A DNA stretch of 64,000 nucleotides from Circinella minor. Lineage: Eukaryota; Mucoromycota; Mucoromycetes; Mucorales; Lichtheimiaceae. The translations under genes and the position numbers were made by a program. Within the stretch, counting starts at the first letter, position 1; each line of letters opens with the position of its first letter. The notes beneath the pieces were generated by a model. It was not told where the DNA came from. It was given only the letters and a program-made list of their open reading frames with translations, and ran no database searches. Below are positions 1 through 10,733 of the stretch, in pieces. Location of the stretch: contig JAEPRB010000159.1 of NCBI GenBank assembly GCA_016758965.1, positions 30,680-94,679 on the forward strand, in the 5' to 3' direction.

Positions 1-1112
1 TATGTCATGGATTATCCACATCGATCCAAAAAAGATTATTATGACAACCATTATCCGGATAAGTTGATGTATCATTCACCATCAGCAAATAGACGAAATG
101 GCAATAGACCCATGTTCTCTTATGGTGATGGAGGGTATACAAGTGATGATGAAGAGGCTGCTGCACCACTATTATTCAGCAGAACAGCTCGAAAACAAAA
201 AGTATCATCCCTAGCATCACACGACAATTCATCATGGTAAAGAAAAAAAAAAGATCATCCGTTTAATTCTATTATTATAATTAACAGCAACAACAATATA
301 AACAACTTTAATCTAATTATTTAATTACCATTTCTTTAGTAGTCGAATATGTTTTAATGTTACTATTGGATTGTTTGCAGCATTTATCTGTATATTTTTA
401 CTTACACTCTATCGAGCTACACCATTAACTGATATGTCCATTCAATTAGGCCGAGTTTTGGCTTCTGATAAAGAGCTTATTTTTGATTTACAAGTGAAAG
501 CCAATAACTGGAATTGGTGGACAGTACATATCGCTGATGCAGATATTGCTGTTTTTGCTTTCAGTCAAATTGTACCTCTGAGCAATATAATGGAATCCAA
601 CAGCAGTAATCTAACAACAACAGTAGCAGCAGGAGACCCGGTTCCAGAATATTTGGGAAATTTTTATCACTTTGATGAACCATTATCGTTTCCGTCTACA
701 TTTATTATTAACAATCCAGCAAAAGCCATATCGCAAATCCGTATAAAAAATCCCGGTGCGGATAAAACTGGCAGTGAACGGTGGTAAGTAATAACAACAA
801 CAACAATAGTAATGATAACAGAAATCATATAACATCCCCCCCATCTTTCCCATTACGTATTGAAAAAGAAACTCATATATATCTTTATATATGTATCCCA
901 AAATTAGGTCTAGGATGATCCGATATCCATATGGACTTGTCACGCGAGGTGTCTTAAAATATAACCCAATATCTTCTGTACCCATTTATCCCCAATCTGC
1001 TGTCATTTGTTTTGTTGCTCGAGTAGACCCAACAAGCGGGGCAATCTCAGAAGACCCTGATCAAGGGTATTGTTCAAAAAAAGATAGTAAAGACCAGATA
1101 CATCGGTTTTAA
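1..1112 (+). CDS. VAC7: Vac7-like vacuolar segregation protein, 5' end possibly cut by the window
   Basis: Three exons: 1/7-236, 340-783 and 908-1112, with GTAAAG and GTAAGT donors and TAG acceptors. The frame is open from base 1, so the ATG at 7 may be internal and the N-terminus incomplete. The first visible part is hydrophilic and Tyr/Asp/Ser-rich. A single hydrophobic segment follows (GLFAAFICIFLLTLY), then a lumenal region with the LEA-like signature FDLQVKANNWNWWTVHI, and a C-terminus with SERW, YPYGLVTRGVLKY and a Pro-rich end. This order matches the conserved C-terminal part of fungal Vac7/Tag1 proteins, which have been proposed to be related to TMEM106. Vac7 sits in the vacuole membrane and promotes PI(3,5)P2 synthesis through the Fab1 complex. 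Both introns have two in-frame acceptors (337-339 or 340-342; 905-907 or 911-913). The next gene, QDPR, converges on it. Confidence 0.7.
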
Positions 1113-1325
1113 ACGTAATTTTTATATATATATAATGGATCATTTTTCTTTAATTATATACCCCCAACACACACACCTTCCAACTACATACACACACTTA
1201 TGCATTCATCATCATTACAAACCCAGAAAACAAAAAGAAAAAAATCCATCTATATAGCATCCATGTTTCATATATACACATTATTATTGTCATTATACAC
1301 ACTTCTTCATGATACCATTTTTATT

Positions 1326-2547
1326 TCAGATTTGATTAAATGCTGTATTTCCATCCTTTGTCAAAATTTCAATTATTTTTCCATTTGCTAATGGAATTTC
1401 TCCAGTTGAGTAACCATGCAATTGCCTATCAAACAAAAAAAAAATCTCATTAATGATAAAATGTCCTAGGAAATACACATTCATAACCACTACATTTTTT
1501 TAAGAATTACTTTGCTATTGTTTCGAGTGGTGTCCATGAAGAAAAATCAGCGTCAGGCATAGCTTGTCTATTAGCAGGGGTATCTAATGTGACACTATAT
1601 TTTTGTTCAAAAGAGAATATAAAGTTAGCTTCCGAATATATCGAATTATAAAATTTAATTCTTACGACAAGAAACGATTACTTACGGACAAATGGCAGTT
1701 GCCTTTGCACCTTTTGGTAATCCACCACCAGGTGCTGCAAGATCTTGTACAAGATGGTGAACTGCTGCTTTAGATATACCATAACCGATCATACCTATTG
1801 AATACAGCTGAATGAATTAATTATACTACTGTTCTTTTCCTTGATTTCAACACTTAATAGACACACGCATAAACATACCTGGTGTTGGATTCAAAGCAGC
1901 TAACGCGCCTGTTAAAACTAAAAGACCGTTACTATAAAAACATTAGCTTAATAAGATTTGTCACATATCTTTCATTTTACATACTCATCCAAATGACGCG
2001 CAGCTAAACGAGCAGCAATCAAAGAAGAAGAAACCGATTGCTTCAACATTAGATCACTATTTTTAATAAAATCTACACAATATATAGATTATGGTTTAAG
2101 TTATTCTTTTATATATATATATATATATCTATAGTAAAATAATCATGGGTCTTCTTTTTCTTACAATGATAACTTACTCTTGCTTGCAGCATTTCCACCT
2201 GCCCATCCACCTGCAACACAAAATAACGCCTTTAACTTTTCGCCTTTAAGTAATGTTTCAAAGCTTTGGTCTAACTTGGTAGCTTGTGTTTGAAGATCTT
2301 CGTTAGCATTAACAAGTGTGTTAAATTGCGCTGCTTTATTTTCAACCAGATCAATGTTGGTGACAGCCTACAATGAATGAAGTAGTTTGTTCTAGTCATT
2401 TCGATTTTTACAAGAACAAATATAACACGTTATATATATTTTAAAAGTGTGTAGCTTCTTAAAACATACCCAACCCCGTTCCTTAAAGTAGTTTACAAGT
2501 ACTCTTCCAAGTGCACCAGCACCGCCATAAACTGCGAGATGACTCAT
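1326..2547 (-). CDS. QDPR: Dihydropteridine reductase (QDPR-type short-chain dehydrogenase)
   Basis: Seven exons on the minus strand: 2547-2470, 2367-2178, 2072-1985, 1931-1879, 1794-1686, 1594-1511 and 1425-1326, giving 233 residues (animal enzymes about 244). The N-terminus [14 protein letters not shown] carries the NAD-binding glycine motif. [12 protein letters not shown] holds the YxxxK catalytic pair, and VTLDTPANR and DFSSWTPLE are family-specific blocks near the C-terminus. The enzyme reduces quinonoid dihydropterin to tetrahydropterin with NADH, recycling the cofactor of aromatic amino acid hydroxylases. The start at 2547 gives the usual family N-terminus with no presequence. The gene diverges from the membrane protein at 3087. 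Frames agree across all six introns, so the model is firm. Confidence 0.88.
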
Positions 2548-3086
2548 GTTAATCGAATATAAACAATAATATAATAAACAGGAACCAGACGCGAAACAAG
2601 TTGGTTTAATAAATTTTTGAAGGACCGTGGGATTTTTCATTCACGCTAAAATTGATGGCACCCAACTTTCTGCATGTTTCGGTAGGATTTCCCGAACATT
2701 CTAAAAAAAATTTTCGATCAAGGGTGGAAAAAAAAAAAGAGAGGTTAAAAAAAGCATGGGAAAAAAGTCTGTAAATATACACCGGTACACGCACACCGCT
2801 GTCGATATTATATGTATATCTATTCGATCTTCCTTCCAATGGAAATGTTTCGGTTCAGAGAACTTCAGTTATCATGGATATTTGATTACATCCATAGCAA
2901 ATACCCTTTCACGCATGCGCGAATAGATATACAGTTCTTCATGAAAAGATATAAATCACCCATGTATGATTTTGCTACCTAACTACTCTCTTTCTTTTTA
3001 TAATCAAGAACATCTTGATATATTTTCGTTAACAACAAAAATTATTTTTACTATTACTATTTTAATTATATAAATAAATAATAATA
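2548..3086. promoter_or_regulatory. Divergent promoter interval
   Basis: Non-coding stretch between the starts of the dihydropteridine reductase (minus) and the four-helix membrane protein (plus). It is AT-rich with homopurine runs near 2700-2760. Short open frames here have no coding character. The plus-strand gene has a pyrimidine-rich stretch near 2980-3000 and an AT-rich leader. No specific operator is recognised. Confidence 0.5.
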
Positions 3087-3608
3087 ATGGATTCTTCTGG
3101 TGGTAACGGCGGGGGAGGTTATGTCGGTTCTTTCATCGCTAACTCGTGGGTCCGCTCTACCTGGATTGCCTTCTTTACCTTGTGGGTACTGTGGGGTTTA
3201 TCCTATGTCTTCCGCCATGCATTTCTTCGAGATGATACAGTTGCCAATTCAGCAACGGATCCTGCGATGGGAGCAACAGATCCAGAAGCGGCCGGGAAAA
3301 CTAACGTTCTTCAACGAACCATGGGCAAAAGTGGTTTCAATCGTCGTTTCCGTAACTTCCATAGTATTATGCGTGATTCCGTCCTCATGCTTTTGAGTGT
3401 CCTTGTATTGAATACATTTGGTGTTGGATCGACTCGTGCTGCTCTTATTTTGTCTTGGATCTTTGTTATCTTTGCAATCCTTTATGCTATTAGTGACTTC
3501 GTGTATGAAAATCGTTATATTCGTATCATTTTCAGCATTATTTTGTATGCTTGTGCACTAGCTATTGGAGGAAACGCAATGGCCCGTGGTTGGACTGGTT
3601 ATTACTAA
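3087..3608 (+). CDS. Orphan four-helix membrane protein
   Basis: Single-exon gene of 173 residues. The start ATG at 3087 follows an A-rich leader (AATAATAATG). The N-terminus is Gly-rich (MDSSGGNGGGG). Hydrophobic segments lie at about residues 22-45, 92-110, 111-133 and 141-160. The loop after the first segment is polar, and a basic stretch (NRRFRNFH) precedes the second. The protein ends GWTGYY. I do not recognise the family. Codon use is clean with no stops or frame breaks, so it is probably a real, expressed gene. It could be a small lineage-specific membrane protein of the secretory pathway, but nothing in the sequence fixes its location or role. It is flanked by QDPR (divergent) and the cytochrome b5 reductase (same strand). 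Confidence 0.75.
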   Translation: MDSSGGNGGGGYVGSFIANSWVRSTWIAFFTLWVLWGLSYVFRHAFLRDDTVANSATDPAMGATDPEAAGKTNVLQRTMGKSGFNRRFRNFHSIMRDSVLMLLSVLVLNTFGVGSTRAALILSWIFVIFAILYAISDFVYENRYIRIIFSIILYACALAIGGNAMARGWTGYY

Positions 3609-4074
3609 TTTTATCAATATTATAAGTCCAAGACGATATAATTGTTCCCCATTTTACTTTCTTCTTTGTATATTTACTGTAAATAGAAGCAAACAAACAT
3701 TTAATTTTTAGTATATAGATTCTCTTATAAATATTTTTTTTTTACTTTTGTAATGGATTTATTAATATTAATAATAATGACACTATAAAAAAACACGTTT
3801 TTTTTTCTTGTTAATTTTTCAAAAAAATAAAAACAAAAAAATTTCCATGTAATAAAGTAATAATTCTTTATCATGGATATTAGCAAGTAACATTCTGGAA
3901 TGTTTTTTGAGATATGTTGATCCAGAACGTTTCTTTTTTCCTTACAATTGATATGCACGGATTTTTTAAAATCAGTTTTATGCCGAGACATTAATATTTT
4001 TAATACGTATAAATAACATTTTTTAATTCATCCACATAAACCTTGTTCTTTTTTCGTGATCACTCTAGATAATA
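3609..4074. other. Intergenic, AT-rich
   Basis: This is the 3' region of the membrane-protein gene and the promoter of the reductase. It holds long T and A runs. The 88-codon minus frame at 3725-3991 is low-complexity Lys/Ile/Phe/Asn and does not look coding. Nothing else is seen. Confidence 0.5.
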
Positions 4075-5563
4075 ATGTTTGCTTCACGTTCCGTTGCTTC
4101 AAGCTCATTGCGTTTTAGACCATTGGGTATGGTATGTGCATTTCAAAACTATTATCACTACCATTCAGTTTTTACACCATTGCTAACAGAGGAAAAAAAA
4201 TCAGTTTGGCACACGTAGTACATGTTCATTCAGTACAAACACGGCCAATAACAATAGTGTTTTTTCACGTAACAAAAATTGGACTGTAACTGCATCTATG
4301 CTTGTTACGACAACTGTTGGCGCCTATTTTTATTTTAATGGATTAAATAAAGGCCACCATCGTGCTTATGCAGACAGTGCTGCTGATGAAAAGCCTAACG
4401 CTTTTTCTCCTCAAGAATTTAGAGCATTCAAGGTTTGTCGTCTTTATCCAAAGACTTAATAATAATACAGTAGATACTTAATTTTTATATACATATTACA
4501 GTTCACTTTATTTATTTATTTTTGTATTGCCAATTTGTATGTAATGTGTGCATAGCTCAAAGAAGTCCATCCTTATAATCATAACACAAGTATATTTAGG
4601 TTCAGATTACCTACGGATGAACATGTTTCAGGTCTTCATGTTGCTTCTTGTGTATTCACTCGTTTCCCTTACAAAAAGAAAGATGGTAGTACCGGATATA
4701 TAATCCGTCCATATACACCTATATCACATGAAGAGGTAAGATAATTTTAGAACGAGAAGTAAATATGACATAAGAGGTGGTTTGAAATAAAAACTAATAA
4801 CAAAATTAGTCACAAGGGTATGTAGAGTTTATGATTAAGAATTATCCAGATGGAAAGATGAGCAAGCATATTCATAACTTGAAGCCTGGTGATGAGTTGG
4901 AGATTAAAGGTCCTATCCCAAAATATAACTGGGATCAAGGAAAAGTTGAAAACGTAGGTATGATTTGTGGTGGTACAGGAATTACTCCTATGGTAAGTTA
5001 AAAAAATACAATCTCTTTTTTGTTTGGATTTATGCTGATCACGACGATTTTAACTCATATATTCCATTGGTATTGAAAATATATAGCTACAACTTATTCG
5101 TAAAATATTCGATACCGATTCCAAATTTGACAAGACCAAAGATGAAAAGGTCAAAGTTACGCTGATTTTTACAAATCAAACAGAAGACGATATATTGCTT
5201 CGAAAAGAACTCGATGGATACGCAAAGCAGTTTCCTTATCGATTTAAAGTTATTTACGGAGTGGATAGACCATCTCCTGGATGGAAGGGTCATACTGGAT
5301 TTGTTACAAAGGAGTTGATTCAAAAGCACCTACCAGGCCCAGATGCTCCCAGTTCAGTGATTTTTGTTTGTGGTCCTGATCCGCAGCTAGCTGCTATTGC
5401 TGGTCCAAAGGCGGAGGATAAATCTCAAGGTCAACTCGGTGGTATCTTGAAAGAGTAAGTTATTCAGCAGAAGAGCAGAAATAATATCGCGATATTGTAC
5501 TCATAATACATATTACAATTTTTTAGATTGGGCTATCCACAAGATCATGTGTATAAGTTTTAA
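4075..5563 (+). CDS. MCR1: NADH-cytochrome b5 reductase, mitochondrial type
   Basis: Six exons: 4075-4131, 4205-4432, 4556-4735, 4810-4992, 5087-5454 and 5527-5563; 350 residues. The N-terminus (MFASRSVASSSLRFRPLG) is basic and Ser-rich like a mitochondrial presequence. One membrane segment follows (about residues 43-59, MLVTTTVGAYFYFNGL), as in Mcr1. The FAD domain has RPYTPIS and GKMSKHIHNLKPGD; the NADH domain has CGGTGITPM, then CGPDPQ; the protein ends LGYPQDHVYKF, the classical family C-terminus. It is somewhat longer than yeast Mcr1 (302). It passes electrons from NADH to cytochrome b5 or other acceptors at the mitochondrial outer membrane/intermembrane space, supporting sterol and antioxidant metabolism. 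The last exon encodes only the final dozen residues. Confidence 0.9.
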
Positions 5564-5744
5564 CTCTTTGCAATGAATAAAAGAAAACTTCAATACAGAA
5601 CTTATCTAATAATAAAAGCTTTGATTTTATTCAACACCACGAAATAATTGTTAGTTTTTTATTCCATTTAACTTTAAGCAGTAAGATATATGTATATTAT
5701 TGATGGTTCTCATCATCGTTGTCATCTGGTGGAATAAGTGGTTT

Positions 5745-8700
5745 TTATTTAGAAAGATATATTCTAGAAGGTGCGCCAGAAAGATCCAATCTTTTTTTAC
5801 AGGCAGCATTTCCTGAAGCAGGTTTACCTTGTTGACGGCGCTGTTCAGTTAATACTGGGTTTACTGACATTTTCTCTTGAGCTTTTCGGGGGCTTCAATC
5901 ATTACTATACCCATAACCAAGAATAAATACTATTCAATTTGGCAATGGAACAGCCATGTGCCTGGACTGTCTGATCGATATCGAAGCGCAACAATGCCAT
6001 AGGCTTGGAACCTTATGGTATCAAGATAAACTGGTTCACCGAACTCCCATTTTCCGCTCTTGTTTACACCATCATACCCATTGTCGTTCTTTAGTACTGC
6101 GAGCAACCACTTGAAACGTATGACCGTGCATATGACCCTTTTTTAAATGGGGTACGTATTATCCATAATACTATCATGTGAAACGTAGCCTCAGCTTAAT
6201 AGGCATATGTATGTAATATCATTACGTACATGGATGAGTATTATCATCAAAGTCATTATGATAATAACTTGTCTAAACATTTCTAAATGCTTGATCATAT
6301 ATGCGTTCCCTTGATGTTCATATACTTTTGAGTTATTTGCCAACGCTTCCATCGTAAGCTCAGTAAATAATGTAAATGTAAGTGAATTTAAAAATGGGAC
6401 ACGATTGACCATGCCTCCTCGATTTAATCCATCTGTAACAATCTGCCATTCCACTGTAACATTAAATACGTTATCAGCTCAATAGCTTTTTTAACATCAT
6501 GCTTTCAACATCAATATCTTCGCTTGGTGCTAAATTCTTATGTGTACTATCATAATATATAGGTGCGGTAACATCTATAGTAATAACTAAGTAAATGCAT
6601 ACAATGTGTTTTAAAAATTGTTTATGTGTGAGAAAGAAATTACTCAACTAAAGATTATCTGGAATATGATCGAGCTACGAGGCATCCATATCAGCGTGAG
6701 TCAGATAAGTTAGATTGGTTCTACGTATCTTTGGCCTTGACAATAATAGACATACGCTGAACAGCAGTCAGGTCAATGCTCTGGGAATGATAAAGTTCTG
6801 TATATCCCTATTATGCAAAAAAAAAAAAAAAGACCCCATTGGAGCGTAAAAGATTTATTTCAGAAGACCCGCGTACTTAATTTTAAAATTGACCTGATAA
6901 TGTATTATATATAAGTGTTGTAAAAAAAAGGGACTTACCCCATCTACTTCAATGATACCAAACTCATGACCATCGATACTAAAATAATACGTAATAAATA
7001 CACTGATACTTAGTACTCGTAGACGATACGCTTTTCTTGGTTGAAAATGATAGCTAGGATTTAATCCATTATCGATAATTACAGATTCTATATGCAACCA
7101 ATTTTGTCATTTACATTAGCATTTTCCAGGAGAAAGAGCTTACTTTATAAATAAAATAAATATCTTTTAATTTTACTTACGAGGAATTAACTCATCAGCA
7201 TTTAAATTTTCTCTGCTACGTAAGAAAACACTTTACATTTGTTTTCGAGTCGTTGTGGTACCAATTTAACAATAAGATTGGGAGTGTTACTATGCACTCG
7301 ATCTTGCATCATTTTTAACATTTTCGACCTACTACGTATGTATTTTTTCCTTTACCTGATAACGTAATAACTATATCTTCATTATATTGATTTTGATAAG
7401 GATTATTTAAATTATGAATAATTAGCGGCGTCCTCAGATCACATAAAAAAATTAGGTGGTAAAATTACAGTATTGCTCCGTAAAATTCGGTTCACACCAG
7501 ATTCTACGGAGGAATACGGACCAAAACCACCAAAAACCACGGATTTGATGTAGATCCTGGTAAATCTCGATGGTTGTATACGTATCTCCGTTATATGTGG
7601 TGTTTCTCGGTGACAAAAACCGAGAATCACAATTAGACAGGGGCAGACAGGATACTAACACTATAATTATAAGATATAATCCTGATGTAAATAAAATACA
7701 AAATAAAGAAAGAATCAAAAACATCAACTCATATTTTTTTTTTCATATGTTTCTGCTAGTTTCTAAATCTATTAATTGCTTCATCATGTCTTCATACACA
7801 TAATAGCGAGTAACAATTATTTTTTGTATGGGACTTGAGAACTGTAACTACTACACACACGATTTCCGATACATCACAGACACAGTAATAATGATGACTG
7901 TGATTACTGCTATGTACGTAACACCAAAAGAGGCTTTGCCAAATGGGTAACTCTAACTAGAATCATCTAAGTACTGTGTCTAAAAACATGTAATAACGAA
8001 CCGTTTTGTTAATAATCGGCTATCACGTCAAGTACATCACGATATAATTTATTTTTTTGTCACATACCTGAGCATGGCTATGAATCCAATAGATTCCAGC
8101 TTGGTTTATCTTGTATTGAAAGGTGCGAGATGCACCTGGAGTAATACCGCTGATGTTTATATAGTAATAAATATGTTAGATCTACGTTCTTGGAGAACAT
8201 AATGATAATTTATTACATGTATACTGTGTGCTTTTAATACGTTATACACATTACCATCATCGGACCACTGATGTCATTCTGTGCTTTATCCAATACGTAA
8301 ATTAGAATTTATGGCGATCTACGTAAACGAATCAACATATATGATAGTTGTGAAAAGAAATTATGGGTGCATATTATTATTAAAGCTGTTAGTAACTAAT
8401 TAAACCATTTTTTCTGGTACTGTATTATTTTTTGGTAAGTCGAGCATTGCTTTCCAATTACATTTCTGGAACTAGATTTCCGTGTGAGTTCGGAAAAGAT
8501 AACTGTAGTCAGCATAGCAGTTTATGGGATACGAGCGATTATAATGTGACGAAGACAGTCGTAGTGATTTGTCGTTCGACTGTAAAATTATTATTTTATG
8601 TATTGAATTGAACAACATACTTTTTTTTTCAAAAACAAAAGATTAAACTACTGTGATCAAAATAGTGGGTATCGATACCAAAGTAGAAAGTCACGAATCC

Positions 8701-9765
8701 ACTCATGATATTGATAAGACGAATACGATATATTCGCAAGCTTCAAGATAATATTTTGATTTGGACGCTCATGAAAACAGTAGATTGTATGTTTTTTATA
8801 GAGACATTCCAAAAATGAAATATTCTTCTCATAATAGCAGCCCATAAAACAAATAAAAGAAGCCCATATAAAAAATTACATGGAAAACGTTCAACAGTAT
8901 TCAAATTTTGTTTGCTCAAGAAAGATTTACGTAGCACTAATACGGGTGCTATTATAAATGATGCCAATCTAGACACGTACAATATATACGTAATCAATAA
9001 AAAAACCTTACGTATTTTATCCACGTCTGCTTTTTTCCTTCTGTGTAGTCTACCAGAAGCAGTAACACTAAAAAGTTCTTCGTCGTATTTTTCTTATAAA
9101 TATGTACCTTCTGGATGATGAATATCCAATGCTATATACAAGGCACACCAAATATATATATATGTACACAAAGCCTATTTTATATTTAGTTAATTACATG
9201 CACTTTTAACATCACAGAATTAAAATTAACTATAACTAGACTCATGATAGTGTAGATATGGATACAAATAAAGCACCGGCTGGCTCTAGAACATATCCGT
9301 ATGTGCGAGAGTTACCACGTGACAATCAACTATTAAAGTCATTTTACATTACCATGATTCAGTTTGATACAGATTTGATCATTTTCCTTAATTGTCATCC
9401 TTTAATTATAGTTATACCACCTTAATCGATGGTTCTATTGAAATTTAATATATTACGTATGGCCCAATCCAACAAGTTTACATATGTTTTGATTAATAGC
9501 ACCTTCGTTATTAGTTTGAAGCATGGAGGTACGCTGGATAACTTAACATTAAAAATTGTATTGTATTAGTTTTACTGAGTTACTTACTCAAGCAACGTTT
9601 TTTAATAATAGTCATAATCACTTACACCAGTTCTTCATTGACATCAATTACTTGACGTTTTATTAAGTCATCGGGGTTTGCACCAATATAAGTAGCATCA
9701 CAATCCGATTTTGGTATTTTGGATTGAACCACCGCCATCAATAAGGTTGTAATATAACCTAGTGT
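5745..9765 (-). pseudogene. Decayed Fet3-like multicopper oxidase
   Basis: The minus strand carries, in the right order but in several frames, remains of a secreted multicopper oxidase: a signal-peptide-like start (LGYITTLLMAVVQS, about 9765-9720), ANPDDLIKRQVIDVNEEL (about 9690-9640), a copper block IYWIHSHAQ (about 8085-8060), DLRTPLIIHNLNNPY (about 7440-7400), SIDGHEFGIIEVDGV (about 6990-6940), an NVTVEWQIVTDGLNRGG segment (about 6460-6400), HGHTFQVVARS (about 6130-6100) and a C-terminal SGNAAC...DLSGAPS end with stop at 5745. The last type-1 copper block reads FHCQIE-stop-YL instead of FHCHIEWHL, so two copper ligands are lost. There are many in-frame stops and frameshifts, some segments of it may be former introns. 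Fet3-type enzymes oxidise Fe2+ for high-affinity iron uptake with Ftr1; no Ftr1 gene is nearby. A laccase-like ancestor is also possible. Confidence 0.8.
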
Positions 9766-10375
9766 GCGTATCCAAATGCATTTTTTTTTCTTTCGTCTAG
9801 ATGGTATTGTGTTTTGTATAATAAAATGATTTATATAAAGAAAAGAGGAGAGTAAATAAATATATCATACTTCGAATTTTATTTAATAAGTTTTTATCTG
9901 TTTATTTGAAATCAGTCGAAAATTCCCCTTGTCAAAAAATAATAATAGTTTTATGAACATTAATTCGATGGACCCCGATTTTCCGTTAATTAAAACAACA
10001 ATCACAAGTTAGTCTAGCTTGACAGAAACTTGACAACACAACCATAATGTTAATTAAAAGTTGTTCATATTTTACTTTACCAGGTTTAAGAAAGGTTGGG
10101 GAAATGAGATAACGACTCATTGACAAAGCACGTGGCTCGTACAACATCATATCCGTTACGTAGTTTTTTTTTCTGCTAGCTGATATATTAAAAAAAGAGA
10201 GAAGAAATCTGTGATGTGACGTTTTATGCAAGGTAGTTATGCAATACGCCTTTATGTTTTGTTTTCTTCATTTCTCTATTCTTACTCTTTTCTTCCTGTT
10301 TTTATTTTTTTGCTTTTTTTTGCTGTATATTTTAATTATTATTTTTGGGGTGTTGAAGCATATTGTCATATTTCA
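9766..10375. other. Upstream region and 5' leader of the channel gene
   Basis: Non-coding between the decayed oxidase and the channel gene. From about 10240 it turns strongly pyrimidine-rich on the plus strand. An ATG at 10226 is in frame with the channel and would add 50 residues, mostly Phe/Leu/Tyr, but these look like a translated leader rather than protein; the ATG at 10376 is preferred. Confidence 0.45.
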
Positions 10376-10655
10376 ATGTCATTACCTGAAGACGGGCAGC
10401 ATAACGTTAGTGTACAAGGATTTCCCTTCTTAGATATTGGGAACGGTGGATTTGAAAACATTCCTGGTACTTCATCTTACAGTGCTCGAAATCAAAGTGG
10501 ACTTACAACACAGTTAATGGTTTGTGCTGGCACGGGTTTATTATGTTTTCTTACGTTCTGTATTCTACGCACAAGGTTTTTCAGTCATCCCAATTATTGT
10601 TTTTTATTACGCCCACCCTTTTTATTTATTCCGTTTTATTATTATAATTCTGTTT

Positions 10656-10733
<78 letters not shown>

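Noticed and set aside
10226..10375. In-frame 50-residue N-terminal extension of the channel
   Set aside because: It is Phe/Leu/Tyr-rich and comes from the pyrimidine-rich leader; MSLPEDG at 10376 gives a normal family N-terminus.
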